This document shows, piece by piece, positions 59,507-64,000 of a stretch of 64,000 nt of DNA (positions are counted from its first letter, which is position 1; each line of letters begins with the position of its first letter). This stretch comes from UBA6912 sp963792895 (lineage in GTDB: Bacteria; Actinomycetota; Acidimicrobiia; Spongiisociales; UBA5794), in NCBI GenBank assembly GCA_963792895.1, contig CAWBYA010000004.1, forward strand, positions 310,001 through 374,000, read 5' to 3'. The notes under the pieces were generated by a model, which was given only the letters and a program-made list of their open reading frames with translations, did no database searches and had not been told where the DNA came from. A program made the translations under genes and the position numbers.

Positions 59507-60319
59507 ATGGTGGCCGTACCCTCAGCCCACGCCGGCAGCGACAGCCGAGCCGATCTCCGCACTCGCATCGCCCAGCTCGGTCGGCGGTACGACGAGCAGC
59601 GGAGCCGCATGAGTGAGCTGCCTGAGGAGGGCGCCACGATCGACCGCATGCGGAAGAACATCGCAGCGCAGCGCATCCGAGTGGAGCGTCTCGAGCATGA
59701 GGTGGCGGCGCTCATTGCGGAGATCTCGCGTGCGGAGGAAGAGGTCGCCGGCCGCGAGAAGGGCCTTGCCTTGCTCCTCGGCACGGTAGTGAACCGGCTC
59801 GAGCACATGTACAGCGATGCGTGGTCTCCGGTACCCGTGCTCGGCTATCGCCTGTGGGCGATGCGGGAGGGATCGTTGCATGGCGCCCGCACCGTCTGGC
59901 GAGAGCCACGCTTCACTGCGACCTGCGGCGACGCTCCGAACGGCGTGCCCCACAGCGACGGCCGGTGCGGCAGGCTCGGCTGCGGGATCTATGCAACGAA
60001 GGAGCTGCAACCCCTCCTGGAGATGCACGTTGCCGCGGGCAGCCACAGCTACGTCGTCGCCCTGGTCGCGTTGAGCGGCAAGGTGGTCGAGCACGAACGG
60101 GGCTACCGGGCCGAGACCGCCGACGTGGCCGCCGCCTACGCAGTGTGGCCGGACCGGGTGATGGCGGCCACGGAGCCCGAGCGGATCGCAGCCCTCTTCT
60201 CCGCATGCGACCGCATCCCATCGAGCTGGTGCGAGCTTCGCTTCGGCGAGCCGGATCCCGTGCCGGCAGTCATCGAGTATCTGACCAAACGAGCCGAGGA
60301 GGAAACGGCATGGATATAG
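59507..60319 (+). CDS. Coiled-coil protein with a Cys-rich actinobacterial domain, probably SOS-induced
   Basis: The protein has 270 residues from ATG 59507. Residues 10-90 are coiled coil (RTRIAQLGRRYDEQRSRMSE, RIRVERLEHEVAALIAEISR). The C-terminal half has VLGYRLWAMREGSLHGARTV, then WREPRFTATCGD and PHSDGRCGRLGCGIYATKEL, where three Cys and a His could hold a metal, and VVALVALSGKVVEHERGYRA. The domain recurs in actinobacteria without known function. Two SOS boxes precede it. A 42-residue gene overlaps its end. I infer a DNA-damage role from the boxes only. Confidence 0.7.
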   Translation: MVAVPSAHAGSDSRADLRTRIAQLGRRYDEQRSRMSELPEEGATIDRMRKNIAAQRIRVERLEHEVAALIAEISRAEEEVAGREKGLALLLGTVVNRLEHMYSDAWSPVPVLGYRLWAMREGSLHGARTVWREPRFTATCGDAPNGVPHSDGRCGRLGCGIYATKELQPLLEMHVAAGSHSYVVALVALSGKVVEHERGYRAETADVAAAYAVWPDRVMAATEPERIAALFSACDRIPSSWCELRFGEPDPVPAVIEYLTKRAEEETAWI

Positions 60320-60438
60320 GCACCCAGATTCGCGTCATCACCATCGAGGCGCCGGCACCAGACCCGGCGCTGGCACCTCGGCCCGGCGCACAGCCGGAGC
60401 CCGCCGCACAGCCGCAACCTGCGCGGGTCGGCGGGTGA
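60310..60438 (+). CDS. 42-residue Pro/Ala-rich peptide coupled to the SOS-box gene
   Basis: It starts within the last codons of the preceding gene (10-nt overlap). The sequence is MDIGTQIRVITIEAPAPDPA followed by a Pro-Ala-Gln tail. The order suggests an ordered N-terminal strand (TQIRVITIEAP) and a disordered tail, suited to docking on a partner. Below normal annotation length, but the overlap and clean composition support it. No family recognised. Confidence 0.5.
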   Translation: MDIGTQIRVITIEAPAPDPALAPRPGAQPEPAAQPQPARVGG

Positions 60439-60460
60439 AGCTGCGTCCGACGAGTTCGGT

Positions 60461-62161
60461 TCAGCGGGCTCGCAATGTCGGATACGAGTAGTCCCACATC
60501 TCGGCATCTACTGCCGCAGCGACATCTCCATCGGCGATAGCCCTCCCGACCCGCTCGTCGCGCGCCGCCTTGACGACGGCGATGGCGACCTCGCGGCTGA
60601 CGGCGCGGAGTTGCTCGACGGGCGGGTACAACGCGCCGTTGCAGGCGTCCTCCTCGGACACCGACTCGGCGAGCGCATGAGCGGCTGCGGTGAACATCCC
60701 GTCTGTCACGACGCGCGCTTCCGACACGAGCGCTCCCAACCCGACGGCCGGGAAGATGTAGACGTTGTTCCCCTGCCGGACGGGGATCGTTCGATCGCCG
60801 TGCTCGACGGCGGGGAAGGGGCTGCCGGTGGCCATCAGGGCGCGCCCGTCCGTCCATGCTGCGATCTGCTCCGGCGTCGCTTCGGACTTGTCGGTCGGGT
60901 TCGAGAAGGGGAACACGGCAGGCCGCTCACGGTGGGTTGCCATCGTGCGCACGACCTCTTCAGTGAAAGCGCCGGGCTGGCCTGAAGTTCCGATCAATAC
61001 GGTCGGTCGGAGGCGGTCGACGACCGTCAACAAGTCTGCGCCGACGCTCAGCCCCACTGCTCGCGCGGTCTCATCCGACCAGGCGAACGGGCGTTTGTAA
61101 CCGTCGAGGTCGGTTCGCTCGGCGCCGACGAGACCCTGCGAGTCGACGAGGGCGATGGCCCCTTCGAGCTCCAGCCCGGCGAGCCCGTCCGCCTCCATCG
61201 CGTGGCGCAACTGGCCCGCAATGCCGATCCCGGCCGCCCCGGCACCGAGGATGACGACTCGGTGGTCGCGTGTTCTGGTGCGCGTGCACCGCCCGGCCGC
61301 GATGGCGCCGGCGAGCGCGACTGCCGCCGTGCCTTGGATGTCGTCGTTGAAGGACCGGATCCGGTTGCGGTAGCGCCCCAGCACCCCGAAGGCGTTGCCC
61401 TTCTTGAAATCCTCCCATTGGAGCAGCGCGTGGGGAAACCGACGATGGACGGCGTCGACGAACTCGTCGAGCAGGTCGTAATACGCCTCGCCGCGCAGCC
61501 GGGGCTGACGCCACCCCACGTAGAGCGGGTCCTCCAAGAGCTCAGGGTTGTCCGTGCCGACGTCGAGGCTCACCGGCAGGGTGAATGCCGGGTGGATGCC
61601 GGCAACGGCCGAGTACAAGGCCAGCTTGCCGATCGGGATGACCATCCCGCCTGCACCTTGGTCACCGAGACCGAGGATGCGCTCGTTGTCGGTCGCCACG
61701 ATCAGCCGGACGTGATCGGTGCGGGCGTTGCCGAGGACCTCGTCGATTCTCCCCCGGTGTGCCGGTGTGATCCAGAGTCCGCGGCCCCGCCGGAAGATGT
61801 GGCTGTATCGCTGCGCCGCAAGACCCACCGTCGGCGTGTAGACGATCGGCATCAGCTCGGCGAGGTTGCGCGTCACCACCTTGTAGAACAGGGTCTCGTT
61901 GCGATCCTGGAGGGCCGCGAGGCCGATGTACTTCTCGAGCGGCTCTTCCTTGCGGGCGATGCTCTCGTAGGCGCGCCGGACCTGCTCTTCCTCGGTGCAC
62001 ACGCGGTTCGGCAGCAGTCCATGCAGCCCGAGCTCGGTCCGGTCCTCGTAGGTGAAGACCGTGCCGCGGTTGATCAACCCGTCCGCCAGCACCGCCTGGC
62101 CCCGCTCGGTGACGTCTACGGTGAAGGTTCCGTCGGTGCTGCGCCTGAAGCGGTCTTTCAT
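60461..62161 (-). CDS. NAD-dependent malic enzyme
   Basis: The protein has 566 residues. Signature motifs: YTPTVGLAAQRYSHIFRRGR, ILGLGDQGAGGMVIPIGKLA, FNDDIQGTAAVALAGAIAAG, the NAD-binding VVILGAGAAGIGIAGQLRHA and AVFPFSNPTDKSEATPEQIA. The size and motifs are those of the MaeA/SfcA class that decarboxylates malate to pyruvate with NAD and a divalent metal. Start ATG 62161 (MKDRFRRSTDG). The C-terminus is complete. Confidence 0.93.
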   Translation of the reverse strand: MKDRFRRSTDGTFTVDVTERGQAVLADGLINRGTVFTYEDRTELGLHGLLPNRVCTEEEQVRRAYESIARKEEPLEKYIGLAALQDRNETLFYKVVTRNLAELMPIVYTPTVGLAAQRYSHIFRRGRGLWITPAHRGRIDEVLGNARTDHVRLIVATDNERILGLGDQGAGGMVIPIGKLALYSAVAGIHPAFTLPVSLDVGTDNPELLEDPLYVGWRQPRLRGEAYYDLLDEFVDAVHRRFPHALLQWEDFKKGNAFGVLGRYRNRIRSFNDDIQGTAAVALAGAIAAGRCTRTRTRDHRVVILGAGAAGIGIAGQLRHAMEADGLAGLELEGAIALVDSQGLVGAERTDLDGYKRPFAWSDETARAVGLSVGADLLTVVDRLRPTVLIGTSGQPGAFTEEVVRTMATHRERPAVFPFSNPTDKSEATPEQIAAWTDGRALMATGSPFPAVEHGDRTIPVRQGNNVYIFPAVGLGALVSEARVVTDGMFTAAAHALAESVSEEDACNGALYPPVEQLRAVSREVAIAVVKAARDERVGRAIADGDVAAAVDAEMWDYSYPTLRAR

Positions 62162-62326
62162 CTGCCCTCCGGTCGGTGACCTCCGCACGGTACGTCGCCG
62201 ACCCGGGCGGAGAAAGGGTCGTGTGGCGTGAAGTGGAGCGACGAACGGGCCGCTCGACCGATTGCGCATCTTGGCTCCTGGGGTAGCCTCGGAGAGTCAG
62301 TCAGGGGTACTCAAGTGGGAGCTCGC

Positions 62327-63070
62327 ATGATTCGCAGGATTCGACTCGTGGCCGTCGTCGCGCTCGTAGCGCTCCTTGCGGGATCGAGCCTGGCCTGGGC
62401 GGCCACCGACGATGCCGACGACTCGGATGAGCCGGCCACGCTCTTCACCTTCGGCTACGACGTCGCCAATCACCTCCTCGTCACGGGAATCCATACTGTC
62501 GAGACCGTCGATTGCACGCTCGAAGGATCCTTTGACGTCGGATACGGCTCAGCGGTCGACGATGCGATCCCCATAGAGTCACTTGACGGCGAAGACGGCC
62601 CCGTCGAGTTCGGCCCTGCTCCAGGCGCAATGGACGCCGACCCGATCCCCTACGTCGACGACGCCAACCCGTGCACACTCGAGGCGATCGTCGTCGCGGG
62701 CCCGAACGGCCAGGTCAACCACGGGCAGGTCGTGAGCGCCTTCAGCCAAGCCCTGGATATCGCCGGCAAAGGCTGCGTCATGCGCTGGATCGCCAAGTCT
62801 GGGTTCGGCAAGGCCGACCAGCAGGTGCAGACTCATGAGGTCGATCCCGTGTTTGCGCCGACGGACAGTGGGATGATCGATCTCATGACCGTGATGACCG
62901 CCTGCAAGACGGATGGGGACGACGACGAGGGCAGCGTTGCCGACATCGATGACGGCGACACCACCGCGGCCACCGATGCCAAACCCGACAAGGTCAAGAA
63001 GGACAAGCCAGGCAAGCCCGAGTCCCCTGGGAATTCGGCGAACGCCCCAGGTCACAACAAAGACGGGTGA
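62327..63070 (+). CDS. Secreted hypothetical protein
   Basis: The protein has 247 residues from ATG 62327 (GTG 62315 also in frame). The signal peptide is MIRRIRLVAVVALVALLAGS then SLAWAA. The mature domain (TLFTFGYDVANHLLVTGIHT, VETVDCTLEGSFDVGYG, CTLEAIVVAGPNGQVNHGQV) has four Cys and is followed by an acidic, then Lys/Pro/Gly-rich tail (DKVKKDKPGKPESPGNSANA), typical of a disordered cell-surface end. VAGPNGQVNHGQVVSAF is found in other secreted actinobacterial proteins of unknown function. Confidence 0.65.
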   Translation: MIRRIRLVAVVALVALLAGSSLAWAATDDADDSDEPATLFTFGYDVANHLLVTGIHTVETVDCTLEGSFDVGYGSAVDDAIPIESLDGEDGPVEFGPAPGAMDADPIPYVDDANPCTLEAIVVAGPNGQVNHGQVVSAFSQALDIAGKGCVMRWIAKSGFGKADQQVQTHEVDPVFAPTDSGMIDLMTVMTACKTDGDDDEGSVADIDDGDTTAATDAKPDKVKKDKPGKPESPGNSANAPGHNKDG

Positions 63071-63260
63071 GACCTGCGTCGGGCAGCGAGCGGTCCGTCA
63101 TCTGCCCGAATCGGCTGCCGGCGCAGCGTGAACGCACGGGGGCCCGCCGTCGCCCCGACGCCGATCACGGTCGTAGAGCGTGTCAAGAAGGTGTTTGGCC
63201 CACCCGCACCAGTGACCCGGTATGTGTGGGGCCGCTGAGACATCAGCCAAGGCGCTGGGC

Positions 63261-63932
63261 TCAGCCCACGTCGAGGTCGACAACCAGGGCGAGGTGGTCG
63301 GCGCCAGGGACCTCGACCGTTGCGGTATGCAGGGGGCGTACACCCGCCACGAGGGCGTGGTCGATGCGCAGCAGCGGCGGGGTCCTCGCTTGGAAGCGCC
63401 ACGTCCTCGCTGTGGTGCCGGTCACCACGGCGGCGTCGTCGAGGCGCCTCCGCAGCCGCCGATAGGCCGGCCACGCAGGTGAGGCGTTGAAGTCGCCGAC
63501 CACGACGGCGGCTCCGAGGCTTGCATCGAGGTGCGTTTCGAGCGAACCAAGCTGACGGCTGCGGACGATCGCCGCGCGCCACCAGGGCCAGTCGATGGGG
63601 TTGGCGAGGTGGAGGGTGATGATCTCGACACTCGACAGCATCCCCGGCCACGCCTCGGCGCGGAGCATCGCCACCCAGCCGGCTCGATAGGGCATCGGCA
63701 GGCGGGTGAACGCGGCGCTGCGCGTCGTTGCGACGCCGGTGCCGAGTGTCTCGTGGTGCGGCGCCAACCCGTGGTACGCGAAGTGGTCGGCGATGACACC
63801 AGCGTTGGCGTGCTGGAGCTCCTGAACGGCGAGCACGTCCGGCTGCTGCTCCTCGAGAACTCGCCGTAGCCCTGCAGGGTCGGAGTTGCCGCCCCACAGG
63901 TTGGCGGTCATGACGCGGAGCGTGGTGGTCAC
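63261..63932 (-). CDS. Endonuclease/exonuclease/phosphatase-family protein
   Basis: The protein has 223 residues. The EEP active-site set is visible in order: LRVMTANLWGGNSDPAGLRR (Asn), DVLAVQELQHANAG (Glu), AAVVVGDFNASPAWPAYRRL (Asp, Asn) and PLLRIDHALVAGVRPLHTAT with VPGADHLALVVDL (Asp, His). It hydrolyses phosphoesters; nucleic acid, lipid or sugar phosphates are all possible. GTG start at 63932. The 68 bases to the window end contain no gene. Confidence 0.85.
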   Translation of the reverse strand: MTTTLRVMTANLWGGNSDPAGLRRVLEEQQPDVLAVQELQHANAGVIADHFAYHGLAPHHETLGTGVATTRSAAFTRLPMPYRAGWVAMLRAEAWPGMLSSVEIITLHLANPIDWPWWRAAIVRSRQLGSLETHLDASLGAAVVVGDFNASPAWPAYRRLRRRLDDAAVVTGTTARTWRFQARTPPLLRIDHALVAGVRPLHTATVEVPGADHLALVVDLDVG

Positions 63933-64000
63933 GGGCGGAGCCTATCGGGGATGACGGGGTGCCGATTCGCCGTACCGCTAGGGTGAGTGCCGACCAGAGG

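Overview
This is a GC-rich bacterial segment that reads as a deep-branching actinomycetote. It carries a complete Pup-proteasome locus (mpa, dop, pup, prcB, prcA, pafA, pafB, pafC) followed by tatA/B, tatC and helY, in the usual actinobacterial order. A second block has the gene order of the Mycobacterium tuberculosis Rv1692-Rv1713 region. A class such as Acidimicrobiia is plausible, but the sequence alone does not prove it.

Layout. 1-3.4 kb is a mobile and toxin-antitoxin island: an IS3 element with a broken transposase, a truncated winged-helix gene, a VapBC-like pair, and a MazEF-like pair bracketed by 44-bp direct repeats next to a serine-recombinase remnant. 3.5-9.96 kb holds metabolic and envelope genes: a methyltransferase, cupins, a tandem pair of paralogous anchored proteins, a NUDIX hydrolase and an OmpA/BON protein with a tiny membrane partner. 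10.0-12.0 kb is one gene fusing a Rieske domain to a thiamine-diphosphate enzyme. 12.1-14.3 kb has a LON-domain protein, four coupled tiny genes and trmI. 14.5-28.5 kb is the Pup-proteasome/Tat/helY block. 28.6-32 kb has a DUF4193 protein with 19 consecutive Asp, a polyprenol-type glycosyltransferase, an acetyltransferase and an M20 peptidase. 32.1-51.3 kb is the housekeeping block: serB, a HAD phosphatase, rhomboid, tlyA, nadK, recN, pyrG, NUDIX, xerD, a DksA/TraR-type protein, scpA, scpB, rluB, aroA, cmk, ispH, a radical-SAM DUF512 protein and der. 51.3-53.2 kb has an acyl-CoA carboxylase beta subunit and tRNA-Pro(GGG). 53.2-64 kb is accessory: gene fragments, an AbrB/PIN pair, a STAND ATPase, a decayed DUF664 gene, an apparently LexA-controlled coiled-coil gene, malic enzyme and a nuclease/phosphatase.

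Two properties affect the whole annotation. First, at least eight frameshifts interrupt genes that should be intact (mpa twice, dop twice, the NUDIX gene, the SH3 lipoprotein, der, accD). In most cases one surplus base restores the frame, which points to uncorrected sequencing or assembly indels; affected genes are given at their inferred full extent. Second, genes are tightly packed with 4-nt ATGA or GTGA overlaps, and four genes appear to start at CTG within a CTGA overlap.

The most interesting leads are the Rieske-thiamine-enzyme fusion, the twin SOS boxes spaced exactly 20 bp apart before an uncharacterised two-gene unit, the repeat-bracketed toxin cassette, and the recurring CTGA junctions.
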